The notes: generated by a model not told the origin, from the letters alone. A stretch of DNA of 36,806 nucleotides from Leptolyngbya sp. (GCA_003249105.1 QBLT01000015.1:1-36806), one strand, 5' to 3'; positions 7,527-17,235 are shown, numbered from the stretch's first letter. Numbers and translations: made by a program.

Positions 7527-7714
7527 ATAGCCATCCACATCTCATATCTCCGCTTTACCCTAAACCTGCTGCCTAGAACTCAACATCGGCTGCGAGGGAG
7601 ACATGACCGTAGTCGATTGGTAGAGAACCGGGAAAGCGGGGAGGCGAATCGCTTACTACGCCGCTACTCCCCCATTTCCCATAGTCAACGACCTACATCA
7701 CAACAGCAGGGGCT

Positions 7715-8179
7715 CTAGATGGGCGCATAGCCAAAGGTGACATTAAACTGACGGCACCAAATGCCCACGGTTTGGTAGTCGCTGATATCAACCCCTGCCG
7801 GAATCAGGTAGCGCTGTGGGCCAGAGAAGCTTTGCAGGGGGGCCAGGGTCAGGTAATCGCCCTCGGCAATATTGACTGGCACTGTCGCACCTTTGTAGAG
7901 AATTACCTCCACCGCAGGGCCCCGCGCGGTATCAAAGGTGGCATCAAATTCTAGATACTGCTGCCCGTCAGCGGTGAGCACAGTGGCGGTGCCCGTGGTG
8001 GCGTGATCCTGTTCGACGGTGACAAACTGACCTGGGGCCTGGGCGAGGAATGCGGTTGCCGCTACAGTCTCTCTACTCAGCAGCGAGTCGGGCAGAATTG
8101 CGATCGAGGGGGTAATGCTGGTGCCCAGCGCCACCGCCGTTGCACCAAAAGCCAGGGCTGCAAACATCAGATTTTTCAT
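7715..8179 (-). CDS. Exported DM13-domain protein
   Basis: A 154-residue protein with a signal peptide (MKNLMFAALAFGATAVALGTS). The mature part resembles the DM13 domain: a beta-rich fold with TTGTATVLTADGQQYLEFD, GPAVEVILYKG and the closing YLIPAGVDISDYQTVGIWCRQFNVTFGYAPI. DM13 domains have one conserved Cys (here in WCRQF) and are thought to take part in redox or haem-related electron transfer; the actual role in cyanobacteria is unknown to me. A longer frame begins at 8254, but GGAG nine bases before ATG 8179 and the signal peptide starting there decide the start. It is upstream of the HCP gene on the same strand, 188 bp away, so co-transcription is possible but not shown. Confidence 0.8.
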   Translation of the reverse strand: MKNLMFAALAFGATAVALGTSITPSIAILPDSLLSRETVAATAFLAQAPGQFVTVEQDHATTGTATVLTADGQQYLEFDATFDTARGPAVEVILYKGATVPVNIAEGDYLTLAPLQSFSGPQRYLIPAGVDISDYQTVGIWCRQFNVTFGYAPI

Positions 8180-8471
8180 CGAACTCATCTCCAGTATTGG
8201 GAAATCGGGTGGAGCCATCGGTTGAGGCTTGAGGCCATCATCGGTGGCCGCCATGAGAATCTCCTGATCTAAATCTGAAGGGCTGTTGAGAACAGGATGA
8301 GGAACGAGCCACGGACTCAGCGAAGCAGGAGAACTGGGGATGTGCGTACAGCAAAAGAACGAAAATAGAAGAGCAAATCATTTAAGACAGGTTTGATAGG
8401 CTTGAGTTATGGCATTTTGAGCTGTCCTAGCTCAGATTTACTTGATGTAGAGCTTTGGCCTGATGTCGTCT

Positions 8472-8493
8472 GCGAGCGGTTTTGGCCGCTCGC
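8472..8493. promoter_or_regulatory. 8-bp-stem hairpin in the DM13/LysR divergent region
   Basis: GCGAGCGG (8472-8479) pairs perfectly with CCGCTCGC (8486-8493) around TTTTGG. It lies in the 364-bp gene-free spacer between the divergently read DM13 and LysR genes, 50 bp before the LysR start. No T-run follows, so a protein-binding dyad or leader structure is as likely as a terminator. Nothing else recognisable is in 8180-8543. Confidence 0.4.
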
Positions 8494-8543
8494 CTGCTGT
8501 AGTCTCTTAGGGTCTGACGATTATCGTTGGAGCTTGGGCCGGA

Positions 8544-9491
8544 ATGCGGGATAACCACCAAAATCAGATGAAGCTGTCTCAGCTGCGGATTTTAGTGGCC
8601 GTGGCCGAGCACGAAACCTTTAGCGAGGCTGCGCTCAACCTCGATATGTCGCAGTCGGCGGTCAGCCACAGCATTTCGGCCCTGGAAGACCATTTGGGGG
8701 TGGTGCTGTTTGCTCGCGGGCGGTACGGGGCGCGGCCAACGCCGGTGGGCGATCGCATCGTCAGCCACGCCCGCACCATTTTGCAGCAGGCCGATGCCAT
8801 TGCCCGTGAGGCCGGACTGGCGCGGGGTTTACAGGGGGGCCAGGTGCGCATTGCCTCCTTTCGCAGCATTGCCATTCACCTGCTGCCCAATGCGATCGCC
8901 GAGTTTAAGCACCGCCATCCCCATATCGCCGTCAACCTCAGCGAGCACGACAACTACCTTCAAGTCGAGCGCGCCCTGCGGGAGGGCCGCGCCGACATTG
9001 GCTTTACCCTGCTGCCCGCCGCAGACGATCTCGACACCCGAGAGATTTTAGAAAACGCCTACGTGGCCCTGTTTCCACCCGACTTTAGGCTGGCGGGGCC
9101 GCAGCTGACCTGGGCCGAGCTGGCCCAGCACCCGCTGATTATGCCCCCCGCCGAGCGCATTATGATGCGCGACGTCTATGAGCATGTGCAGGCCCACGGC
9201 CACCAACTCAACGTGGTCTCTGAGGTCGAAACTGACACCACCATCGTCAACCTGGTGGCCCAGGGGTTGGGGGCGACCATTCTGCCCCGGCTGGCCGCCG
9301 AGCCAATTCCGCCCCAGGTGCAGGTGTTTGCGCTGCCGGTGCCCCTGGGGCGCATCATTGGGGCCGCTGTTTTAGCCGATGCCCTGCACACCCCCGCCGT
9401 CTACGCCTTTTTGGATGTGCTCAAGGCGCTGGGCAGCTCCATCGCCACCAGTGCCAGCCAATCACCCGTTGTCGCTACCCCAAGCCCCTAA
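8544..9491 (+). CDS. LysR-family transcriptional regulator
   Basis: A 315-residue protein with an N-terminal winged helix-turn-helix at ~9-68 (MKLSQLRILVAVAEHETFSE, LDMSQSAVSHSISALEDHLG, LFARGR) and a LysR-type effector domain from ~95. The sensor core reads GGQVRIASFRSIAIHLLP, and YVALFPPDF and LVAQGLGATILPRLA are the usual C-terminal landmarks. It should bind DNA as a tetramer and respond to a small molecule, which I cannot name. LysR proteins often control a divergent neighbour; here that would be the exported DM13 gene and perhaps HCP behind it. The start is ATG 8544; ATG 8568 (MKLSQL) is a plausible shorter start. Its 3' end overlaps the convergent membrane protein gene by 17 bp. Confidence 0.93.
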   Translation: MRDNHQNQMKLSQLRILVAVAEHETFSEAALNLDMSQSAVSHSISALEDHLGVVLFARGRYGARPTPVGDRIVSHARTILQQADAIAREAGLARGLQGGQVRIASFRSIAIHLLPNAIAEFKHRHPHIAVNLSEHDNYLQVERALREGRADIGFTLLPAADDLDTREILENAYVALFPPDFRLAGPQLTWAELAQHPLIMPPAERIMMRDVYEHVQAHGHQLNVVSEVETDTTIVNLVAQGLGATILPRLAAEPIPPQVQVFALPVPLGRIIGAAVLADALHTPAVYAFLDVLKALGSSIATSASQSPVVATPSP

Positions 9492-10092
9492 CCGAGCGAG
9501 CCTGACCCGTCGCCGCAACGCTGCGGTAAATGCAGAACAGCGCCACCATTTGCACCAGGTGGTAGACCACCAGGGGGCTGACCCCCGGCCAGGGAATTAG
9601 TAGCCCTACGGCCCCCAGTCCCGAAAGGGCGATCGCCCCTAGCAGCCAGACCGGGGCACCAGGATGCCGATGGCGCTGGAGCCACTGCACCAGCAGCACA
9701 ATGATCAGCGCGCTGAGATAGTTGGTCACCCGCAGGGCAAAACCCCACAGGGTAAACCCAACGGCGATCGCTCCGACCAGTTTGGCCGTCGCCAATGCCA
9801 GCAGCGTCCAGCGCACCTCCCGCCGCAGGGGCACCGCCGCCGCCACCAGGGTAAAAAAGCTGGCGATCGCCACCGCTATGCCCATGCCCTGCCACAGCCA
9901 AATCCGCTGAAGCAAAGACAGTTGATCTCCGAACCCGTGGTAGAGGCCGCCCAGCAGCGCCACCCCGCTCACGCTGCCAAAGGCCGCCGCCCAGAGCCGC
10001 TGCACACCCCCCTGCACGAACAGCAGACTCGCCAACAGCAGACACTCCAGAGCGATCGCATAGTCAGTCAGAGTCGTGATCGGTTCTGCCAT
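9475..10092 (-). CDS. Multi-pass membrane protein, hypothetical
   Basis: A 205-residue, strongly hydrophobic protein with about six or seven membrane helices, for example ALECLLLASLLFVQGG, WAAAFGSVSGVALLGGLYHGF, GIAVAIASFFTLVAAAV, ALATAKLVGAIAVGFTLWGF, YLSALIIVLLVQWL, WLLGAIALSGLGAVGLLIPW and VVYHLVQMVALFCIY. A buried His in GGLYHGF and another in VVYHLVQM are notable and could be functional. I do not recognise a named family with certainty; uncharacterised prokaryotic membrane proteins of this size and layout are common. It converges with and overlaps the LysR gene by 17 bp. The start is ATG 10092. Confidence 0.75.
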   Translation of the reverse strand: MAEPITTLTDYAIALECLLLASLLFVQGGVQRLWAAAFGSVSGVALLGGLYHGFGDQLSLLQRIWLWQGMGIAVAIASFFTLVAAAVPLRREVRWTLLALATAKLVGAIAVGFTLWGFALRVTNYLSALIIVLLVQWLQRHRHPGAPVWLLGAIALSGLGAVGLLIPWPGVSPLVVYHLVQMVALFCIYRSVAATGQARSVRGLG

Positions 10093-10207
10093 ACCGAGAA
10101 AAGACGAATGAAGCCGGGGCGCACAACCCCGCCCTAAAGTCTAAGAATACTTCAGGAAAACAACTATCCCTTGCCCCACCTCACCCACTCCCCTTTCCAA
10201 AAAATGC

Positions 10208-10238
10208 TTGACTTAGAGTGCGCTCTAACCTCTAACGT
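10208..10238 (+). promoter_or_regulatory. MerR-type promoter/operator with 19-bp spacer
   Basis: TTGACT (10208-10213) and TAACGT (10233-10238) are separated by 19 bp, the over-long spacing typical of MerR-controlled promoters. The dyad TTAGAGTGCGCTCTAA (10213-10228) fills the spacer, with perfect 6-bp arms. This type of dyad is familiar in front of MerR genes paired with reductases. The MerR start codon (10245) is only 6 bp beyond the -10, so the transcript may be leaderless. Confidence 0.7.
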
Positions 10239-10244
10239 GCAGAT

Positions 10245-10658
10245 ATGGAACAGGAACTCACCATTCAGCAGGTCGCTGCCGCCACCGGGCTCAGCGTTTA
10301 CACCTTGCGCTATTACGAGCGCTGCAACCTGATTGCGCCCATCGGTCGCTCCACCAGCGGCCATCGACGCTACTCAGCCAACGACCTCCGCTGGATCGAG
10401 TTTCTCAACAAACTGCGGCTGACGGGCATGCCCATTCGCCAAATGCAGGAGTATGCAGAGCTGGTCAGGTCGCAGCCCGACTCTGGGTTCCACAGCCGAC
10501 GGCACATTCTAGAAGCCCATCGTAAAGCGGTGCTAGCCCAAATTCAGCAGCTTCAAGACAACCTGGCCGTCATCGACTGGAAGATTCAGCACTATTCAGA
10601 ACTAGAGGCCAACCTCCATGACTCACTCAACCTATCTGAACAAACCCGCTCTGCCTGA
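10245..10658 (+). CDS. MerR-family transcriptional regulator
   Basis: A 137-residue protein with a MerR DNA-binding domain at ~5-73: LTIQQVAAATGLSVYTLRYY, SGHRRYSANDLRWIEFLNKL and GMPIRQMQEYAEL. A dimerising helix follows (AHRKAVLAQIQQLQDNLAVI). The metal-binding Cys pattern of MerR/CueR/ZntR is lacking, so it belongs with the small-molecule or stress branch. The operator overlapping its own promoter implies autoregulation by DNA twisting of a long-spacer promoter. The aldo/keto reductase gene follows 220 bp downstream on the same strand and is the natural target. The inducer is unknown; aldehydes or other reactive electrophiles are a guess from relatives such as AdhR/NmlR. The start at 10245 is the only ATG that keeps the whole HTH. 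Confidence 0.93.
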   Translation: MEQELTIQQVAAATGLSVYTLRYYERCNLIAPIGRSTSGHRRYSANDLRWIEFLNKLRLTGMPIRQMQEYAELVRSQPDSGFHSRRHILEAHRKAVLAQIQQLQDNLAVIDWKIQHYSELEANLHDSLNLSEQTRSA

Positions 10659-10878
10659 CGCATAGCCTTGCGGTCAAGCCCCTACCAGCAGTGGATAGGG
10701 CGGCAGGAGCGCAGATCTTCGCCAGTTTGCTAATCACACAAAAGATCTAAGCCTTCAAGCTTCACCTCTCGCAGTCAGTCCAGTAGGCTTGCGCTGCGGA
10801 AATTTGAGCATCTCAACCCCCAAATTTGGGGTTGGGGAAGAACAATGAGCTAAAACAACCCAAACCAGGAGTTAAGCC

Positions 10879-11853
<975 letters not shown>

Positions 11854-11879
11854 ACAACGCTGTCCTAACCCCCCTTTTT

Positions 11880-11907
11880 ATAGACGCTTGCGGCTTCCCG
11901 CAGGGTA
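11880..11907 (+). repeat. 28-bp repeat shared with the insert in MITE copies 2 and 4
   Basis: ATAGACGCTTGCGGC...CCCGCAGGGTA recurs at 30034-30061 and, reversed, at 34015-34042. Here it is flanked by CCCCCCTTTTT on the left and GGGGAGATC on the right, like its surroundings in the MITEs, so this is probably a solo MITE fragment. TGCGG-CTTC-CCGCA forms a small tetraloop hairpin. It lies 26 bp after the aldo/keto reductase stop and might also act in 3'-end formation. Confidence 0.75.
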
Positions 11908-11995
11908 GGGGAGATCTCTAAGGGGATTAGGGAAACCAACAGGCATCCAATACCCTCGCAGAATTCCTTAAATCACTGCCTGGATTAACTGCCCC

Positions 11996-12030
11996 AAAAA
12001 TCTAAAGGGGTGCCCGCTCGAGCACCCCTT
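11996..12030 (-). terminator. Intrinsic terminator of the DUF5335-like gene
   Basis: On the minus strand AAGGGGTGC and GCACCCCTT (complement of 12005-12013 and 12022-12030) form a perfect 9-bp stem followed by TAGATTTTTGGGG. It lies 28 bp beyond the stop of the 12059-12457 gene. Confidence 0.7.
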
Positions 12031-12058
12031 CCCAAAAAATATTCGTTAGACCGTGGCT

Positions 12059-12457
12059 CTAAAACCCTCCAGGTGGGCTTAGCCGCTGAAACTGGAAACT
12101 AATCACGGTTTGAGCATAATCCTCATCGGTGATGGTGCAAGACTGAATTGCCCCATCCTCATCGGTGACGATGCTAACGGCCTGGGGAGACACAATGCGG
12201 TGGGCATAGACTGCCTCGCGAGTGCCCAAAAAGCGGTTGACCGTGACCATCAGATCGTTGCTGTGGTCGGGCTGGTCATAGGTAATCGAAAACAGCGGCT
12301 TTTGACACAGCACATTAAAGTCGCCCAGCTCTTGATCTAATTGCTTGACAGTGATCAACCGACCCCGGTGCTCATCGGTGAGCTGGGCAAAAAACTCTTG
12401 CCAAATGCCGCGGGGAATATCGAGCTGATACCGCTTATAGGACAGTTCCAGATCCAT
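12059..12457 (-). CDS. DUF5335-like protein
   Basis: A 132-residue soluble protein. It has IPRGIWQEFFAQLTDEHRGRLITVKQLD near the start and FSITYDQPDHSNDLMVTVNR and IVSPQAVSIVTDEDGAIQSC further on, a layout I associate with DUF5335. Members are small acidic proteins of unknown function, often encoded near stress genes. There is no signal peptide, membrane segment or metal site. A strong AGGAGGT ribosome site lies 5 bp before ATG 12457. It stands alone, with its own terminator. Family assignment is from memory and moderately sure; function is unknown. Confidence 0.75.
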   Translation of the reverse strand: MDLELSYKRYQLDIPRGIWQEFFAQLTDEHRGRLITVKQLDQELGDFNVLCQKPLFSITYDQPDHSNDLMVTVNRFLGTREAVYAHRIVSPQAVSIVTDEDGAIQSCTITDEDYAQTVISFQFQRLSPPGGF

Positions 12458-12665
12458 CGTCTACCTCCTAACGATGGTGTTCAGAGTAGGTTTGATGTGT
12501 GTCATTGCTGTGCCAAGCATGTGACAAAAGGGCTAACTCTGGCCTGATTTGGCCTAGGCACCACCGCTGAGACGTGACTGAGACGCCACCGACACATCAT
12601 CGCCACAACCGCTAACTACCGTTACTTGAAATGCACCGATTCCCTCTAGGAAAAGGACAAACGCT

Positions 12666-13262
12666 ATGGAAACTATGGTTCGCGATCGCCAAATCTCACC
12701 CGTTGGCCTTCGACCCACTGCAAATCCTCCACGGGGGCATCTAGCCACCATCCCTAAAGCCCTCCCTGCCCACGACGCCGAAACCGTTGCCATGGGCCAG
12801 TGCGAACTGGGCAAAATTCGCCTGGAGATGGGCCGCTTTGAAGATGCCCTCGGGCTGTTTGAGCAGGCCCTAGCCCTACAGCCCCACGATGTCGAAAGCT
12901 GGCACAACCGAGCCGAGGCGCTCACCTGCCTGGGCCGCTACGAAGACGCCCTGGCTAGCCTAGAGCAGGCCCAGACCCTAGCCGGGTTTGCCACCCCTCG
13001 CCTGCTGGTGCAAAAAGCCGTGGTGCTGATCTGGCTCAGTCGTTTAGAGGCCGCCCTCACCTGCTGTAACCGCGCCCTCTGGCTCAACCCCAACCACAGT
13101 CAAGCCTGGCTCTTTCGTGGCGTTGCCCTCCAGCGCCTGGGGCGGTCTCAGGAGGCTCACCGCAGCTATCGTCGGGTTGCTCAGCCAGCCCTGGCGGCTG
13201 GGGCTCACTCCAACCTCCAGCGGCTTTGCCAAGACATTGTCCTCAGTCACCAAGCTAGCTAG
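12666..13262 (+). CDS. Tetratricopeptide repeat protein
   Basis: A 198-residue protein with at least four TPR-type helix pairs from ~40 to 185, including LGKIRLEMGRFEDALGLFEQ-ALALQP, HNRAEALTCLGRYEDALASL, a degenerate third unit (AVVLIWLSRLEAALTCCNRALWLNP) and FRGVALQRLGRSQEAHRSYR. The first ~38 residues are Pro-rich and probably disordered. TPRs bind other proteins, so this is likely an adaptor or scaffold; the partner cannot be told from sequence. AAGGA lies 8 bp before ATG 12666. It is a free-standing gene, divergent from the DUF5335-like one. Confidence 0.85.
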   Translation: METMVRDRQISPVGLRPTANPPRGHLATIPKALPAHDAETVAMGQCELGKIRLEMGRFEDALGLFEQALALQPHDVESWHNRAEALTCLGRYEDALASLEQAQTLAGFATPRLLVQKAVVLIWLSRLEAALTCCNRALWLNPNHSQAWLFRGVALQRLGRSQEAHRSYRRVAQPALAAGAHSNLQRLCQDIVLSHQAS

Positions 13263-13455
13263 CTCGGCGGACAGCCCTGAGTTCCTGAAGAATTGTTGGG
13301 CAAGGTTTGTTTTGCTGAGTTCAGATGTCGTTGTCACCCCTGGTTCCAGCTTGGGAGGAGTCAACTTTGCCCCCCTCACCGTGAGCTTTACAGGCTGTAC
13401 TCGGTAAAGATTGGAGGCTTTACCAGATTCAGTACGTTCACAGAGCGGCAAGCCT

Positions 13456-13492
13456 AAAAAAAATCCCTCTCCTTTTTCGAGGAGAGGGATTT
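13456..13492 (-). terminator. Strong intrinsic terminator
   Basis: AAATCCCTCTCCT (13461-13473) and AGGAGAGGGATTT (13480-13492) form a perfect 13-bp stem with a 6-base loop. On the minus strand it is followed by eight T (13456-13463 complement), ending the transcript of the 13537-13893 gene. It could also stop plus-strand transcription from the TPR gene, although no T-run follows on that strand. Confidence 0.88.
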
Positions 13493-13536
13493 GAGGCATC
13501 AGACGTAGCTCAAGACATAACTGGTACCAGCACGAT

Positions 13537-13893
13537 CTAGTTGCCGGGGGTGATTTTCTCTAGAACGTTTTCGATCTGGTCTTGCACGGTGGTAGCCGAT
13601 TGAGAATCGGCGGGGGAGTTCATAGTGTCTAGGTCAGCATCGCCCTGCACTTCGTTGGGGCCTCGCTGGGCTTTGCGCTGCACCTCTTTCTGATTGCGAG
13701 GTTCAGCGTCAAGGGCACGCTCCGACGTTTCCTGGAGGTTATTCATCTGGGTGGTGCCATCAGTGGGGCTGCTGCTGGAGTTGCCAAAGGCCATTGCCGG
13801 GTTGGCCACCCCTAACAGCAAAAATAGCGAGGCCACTACCACCATAGAAATCCGAGCCAGGTTGCGGTTCAAGCGACGTAGAACGTGTTCCAT
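13537..13893 (-). CDS. Small exported hydrophilic protein, hypothetical
   Basis: A 118-residue protein with a clear signal peptide (RISMVVVASLFLLLGVANPAMA, probable cleavage after AMA). The mature chain is short, charged and disorder-prone: Ser/Thr-rich first, then Gln/Arg/Glu-rich (PRNQKEVQRKAQRGPNEVQG), ending in a helix (VQDQIENVLEKI). Similar exported peptides in cyanobacteria are described as low-temperature- or stress-induced proteins; I cannot confirm that here. AAGGA nine bases before ATG 13893 fixes the start over the overlapping ATG at 13902. It has its own terminator and is followed upstream by a 900-bp gene-free region that must hold its promoter. Confidence 0.72.
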   Translation of the reverse strand: MEHVLRRLNRNLARISMVVVASLFLLLGVANPAMAFGNSSSSPTDGTTQMNNLQETSERALDAEPRNQKEVQRKAQRGPNEVQGDADLDTMNSPADSQSATTVQDQIENVLEKITPGN

Positions 13894-14802
13894 TGGGATC
13901 ATCCTTTCAACTCAGTTGTGTAAACGTTTTTTGAGGCCAAAAGCCGCCGTAGACGCAACCGAGGATCTGCGACAATCAGCCTTTCGACGGAGCCCCAGAC
14001 GGCGCATACAGTGTTTTTGGCTACAGCACCACAACCCTAGAACACTGGAACAGAGTCAACATCGACCTTGAGATATACGTCCAACGACGTCTGCTTTAAC
14101 TTTTGTTTCGCGTCCTGAGCTAATCGACAGCGGAGGTAGCTATGACGACATCGGGTTTTAGATGTGTTCTTCAATGCTTAAAATTGCTGGGTCAACCACT
14201 CAGCTACTTAAGCGTTGCAACAGCGCTGGGCCCTTTCTTCGACGCGCCCAACAGAAGGTTGAATTGACCGTGATTTATCCAATTTGTTAAAAACTGATTA
14301 AAAGTGCTGATTCTACAGCAGAAATTAAAATTTTCCTGATTCACCTAGTTTTAGGGTCTGAAGGTGACACGGCAGGATGCTTAAACTTTTTACTAACATT
14401 TTTGCTAAACTTTTCGCGGCGGATCTTGTTTAACACTTTATTTACCTAAATAGTTTCAATAGAGGTTAACAATGGTTTTTAAGTTTTTAAGGGAGTTAAC
14501 CGCAATAAAATAAAAAAGGTTTCTACCCTAAGATAGATCACCCTTTCTATAAAAAGACTGATCATCAGGACATAGCTATAGTCTCGAAGCTATAGCCAAT
14601 GAGACAGGATCGAAGATCAATTTAGCTCTTTGGGCTGGTCGAAGTTCTGGTTCAATCAAGTTTGGCTTAGCTAAGCCTATCCAGATAGCTGATTTAGCCG
14701 ATTGGTGATCTGCCGCTGCAGCGTAGTCTTGCAGAGCCGCTAAATTCCTTTAGAGTTGAGGGCGGCTGGCGCTAGGTGCATCAGGCGTTACGGGAGAAAA
14801 GA
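13894..14802. other. Long gene-free region, AT-rich core
   Basis: No frame here looks coding on either strand. From ~14270 to 14600 the sequence becomes clearly AT-rich compared with its GC-rich neighbours, with many TTTAA/TTTAC stretches, so it is a likely double promoter region for the divergent exported-peptide and kinase genes. The direct repeat AGCTATAG occurs at 14574-14581 and 14588-14595 (14-bp spacing), a candidate activator site. A 13-codon ORF (ATG at 14472, after GAGG) is too short to call. Confidence 0.5.
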
Positions 14803-17235
14803 ATGTCCCCTCAGGGAACCGTCCAAGCTGTTTTTGCTGGCCCTGCCCCGCTGGCCGCGCTGCTGCGATCGCGCGATTGGTCGCAGACCCCGCTGGGCGA
14901 CACCGCCACCTGGCCCGCCGCCCTCAAGACCACCCTGGGTATTGTGCTCAGCGCCGAGACGCCGATGGCCTGCGTTTGGGGGTGTGATCGCATTCTGCTG
15001 CACAATTCGGCCTGCGCCGCGTTGCTGCCCGTTGACCACACCCAGGGACAACCTTTAGCCGCCGTTGATGGCTGGGGAGCGGCAAGCAGCGTCGTTGAGC
15101 GGGTGTTTGTCGATGGGCGATCGCAGTCCTTCGACCTAATTCAAAACACCCTGCTGCACCGCTGGGCCTGTAGCCCCATCTGGGATGAGGCTGGCCAAAT
15201 TGGTGGGGTGTTTATCACCGGTCAGCCCACCCACTGCCCCTCGACGGAGGGAGCTCTGCGCAAGAGCGAAGAGCAGCTGCGCCTGGCCCAGCAGGGCGCT
15301 GAGGCCGGTCTGTGGGATTGGGACATGGTCGCCAATGACGTCACTTGGTCCGAAGAGTACTATCACCTCTACGGCTTACCCCTGACTGTGACGCCCTCCT
15401 ACGACAGCTGGTTGGCCAGCATTTCGCCCCTCGATCGCCCCCACGTTGAGCAAAAAGTCCGTGAGGCCATTGAGCGGGGCAAAAACCTGAAGGTCAGTTT
15501 TCGCATTGCCCACCCCGAGGATGGCCGTCGCTGGCTCATGGTCAGGGGGCAGACCTTCTACGACGCCACGGGCAACCCCATTCGCATGACCGGCATTGCC
15601 ATCAACGTCACCGAGCAAAAGCGCTTTGAGCAAGCCCTCATCGGTAGCGAAGCCATTGCCCGCACCCAGGCCGAAGAGCTGGCCGCCCTGATGGAAGCCA
15701 CCCCCGCCGCCATCTGGATTGCCCACGATGTCGATTGCCGCCAGATGACGGCCAACCGCATGGCCCACCAGCTCATGCAGGCGGAGCCAGGAGCCCTGCC
15801 CACGGCGACCCCTTGGATCGGCGGCGGTACACTGCCGTTTAAGCAGTACAAGCAGGGGCAAGAACTGCTGCCCCAGGATCTGCCGATGCAAAAGGCCATT
15901 CGCACCGGGCAGGAGGTGACCGACGAAATTGAGTTTGTCTACCCCGACGGCACGGTGCGCTACATCTACGGCAAGGCGGTGCCGCTCTATAACCCCAGCG
16001 GTGAAGTGCGGGGCGCGATCGCAGGCTTTACCGAAATCACCGCGCTCAAACAGAGCGAGCACGAGCGCGAGCAGCTGCTCCAGCGCGAGCGCTTCGCCCG
16101 CGAAGAGGCCGAGCAGGCCAACCGGCTCAAGGATCAGTTTTTGGCGGTGCTCTCCCACGAGCTGAGATCGCCCCTCAACCCCATCCTGGGCTGGGCCAAG
16201 CTGCTGCAAACCCGCAGCTTTGATGCGGCTAAGACCGCCCAGGCCCTGGCCACCATTGAGCGCAACGCCCTGCTGCAAACCCAGCTGGTCGATGACCTGC
16301 TCGATCTGGCCAAAATTTTGCGCGGCAAGCTCCACCTCAACCCGGTGCCGGTTTACCTGGCTGGTGTCGTCGAGTCGGCGATAGAGACGGTAAAGACCTC
16401 GGCAGCGGCCAAGAGCATTGCCCTCCAGCTCCAGCTCGATGCCACGATTCAAGTGGCGGGCGATAGCGCCCGGCTCCAGCAGATTGTCGGCAATTTGCTC
16501 TCCAACGCGATCAAATTTACCCCCAGCGAGGGCCAGGTCGCCGTCACCCTACGCTCCATCGATGACCAGGCTGAAATCAGCGTCAGCGACACGGGCATTG
16601 GCATCAGCCCAGAGTTTTTGCCCCACCTGTTTGAGTCCTTTCGGCAGGAGGATGTTTCGATCACGCGCAAGCACGGCGGGCTGGGGCTGGGGCTGGCGAT
16701 CGTGCGCCAGCTAGTCGATATTCACGGCGGCACCATCACCGCCCGCAGCCCTGGGGAGGGACAGGGGGCCACCTTTAGCGTGCGGCTGCCGCAGCTGTCG
16801 ATGGAGGGCCGCGCTACCCCCGCCGCCGCGCAGCCCCGACCGGCCTTCGACCTCAGCGGCGTTCGCATCTTTTCGGTGGATGACTCGGCTGACACCCGCG
16901 AGTTTTTGACGGTGCTGCTAGAGCAGTACGGCGCTAGTGTGATTACCGCCGGATCGGCCAGCGAAGCCCTCGCCGCCCTCAGAACCCTGCGTGCCGACGT
17001 GCTGATTAGCGACATCGGCATGCCCGAAATGGATGGCTATAAGCTGATTCGCCGAGTGCGCGCCCTGCCCCCTGAGCAGGGGGGAGACATTCCGGCGATC
17101 GCCCTCACCGCCTACGCCCGCGACGAAGACCAGCAACAGGCCTTGGCCAGCGGCTATCAGCGCCACCTCAGCAAACCCCTCGACCTCGAAAAATTGGTGC
17201 AGGCCGTCGTCGAACTCACCCAGGCGCGTTTGTAA
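14803..17235 (+). CDS. Hybrid sensor histidine kinase, PAS-PAS-PAS-HisKA-HATPase-REC
   Basis: An 810-residue cytoplasmic hybrid kinase. An N-terminal PAS-like region (DWSQTPLGDTATWPAALKTT, typical of sensors in bacterial MHYT/PAS kinases) is followed by a PAS with PAC (LRLAQQGAEAGLWDWDM ... ITGIAINVTEQ-type end) and another PAS (LMEATPAAIWIAHD). After a coiled linker comes HisKA with the phospho-acceptor His452 in VLSHELRSPLNPILGW. The ATPase boxes are NLLSNAIKF, DTGIGI and GLGLGLAIV. The C-terminal receiver has Asp737 in LISDIGMPEMDG. No membrane segment is seen, so the signal is internal. GGGAG just before ATG 14803 decides the start over an in-frame GTG at 14776. No separate output regulator is adjacent. 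The signal is unknown. Confidence 0.95.
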   Translation: MSPQGTVQAVFAGPAPLAALLRSRDWSQTPLGDTATWPAALKTTLGIVLSAETPMACVWGCDRILLHNSACAALLPVDHTQGQPLAAVDGWGAASSVVERVFVDGRSQSFDLIQNTLLHRWACSPIWDEAGQIGGVFITGQPTHCPSTEGALRKSEEQLRLAQQGAEAGLWDWDMVANDVTWSEEYYHLYGLPLTVTPSYDSWLASISPLDRPHVEQKVREAIERGKNLKVSFRIAHPEDGRRWLMVRGQTFYDATGNPIRMTGIAINVTEQKRFEQALIGSEAIARTQAEELAALMEATPAAIWIAHDVDCRQMTANRMAHQLMQAEPGALPTATPWIGGGTLPFKQYKQGQELLPQDLPMQKAIRTGQEVTDEIEFVYPDGTVRYIYGKAVPLYNPSGEVRGAIAGFTEITALKQSEHEREQLLQRERFAREEAEQANRLKDQFLAVLSHELRSPLNPILGWAKLLQTRSFDAAKTAQALATIERNALLQTQLVDDLLDLAKILRGKLHLNPVPVYLAGVVESAIETVKTSAAAKSIALQLQLDATIQVAGDSARLQQIVGNLLSNAIKFTPSEGQVAVTLRSIDDQAEISVSDTGIGISPEFLPHLFESFRQEDVSITRKHGGLGLGLAIVRQLVDIHGGTITARSPGEGQGATFSVRLPQLSMEGRATPAAAQPRPAFDLSGVRIFSVDDSADTREFLTVLLEQYGASVITAGSASEALAALRTLRADVLISDIGMPEMDGYKLIRRVRALPPEQGGDIPAIALTAYARDEDQQQALASGYQRHLSKPLDLEKLVQAVVELTQARL

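Noticed and set aside
9664..10137. Plus-strand frame opposite the small membrane protein
   Set aside because: Its translation is a Pro/Gln/Arg-rich shadow. The minus strand gives a clean multi-helix membrane protein.
14472..14513. 13-codon ORF preceded by GAGG in the AT-rich spacer (possible leader peptide)
   Set aside because: It is too short and has no adjoining attenuator or downstream gene in reach; chance is likelier.
15376..16452. 358-codon minus-strand frame inside the first hybrid kinase
   Set aside because: It is antisense to conserved PAS and HisKA motifs and has no recognisable domain or ribosome site.
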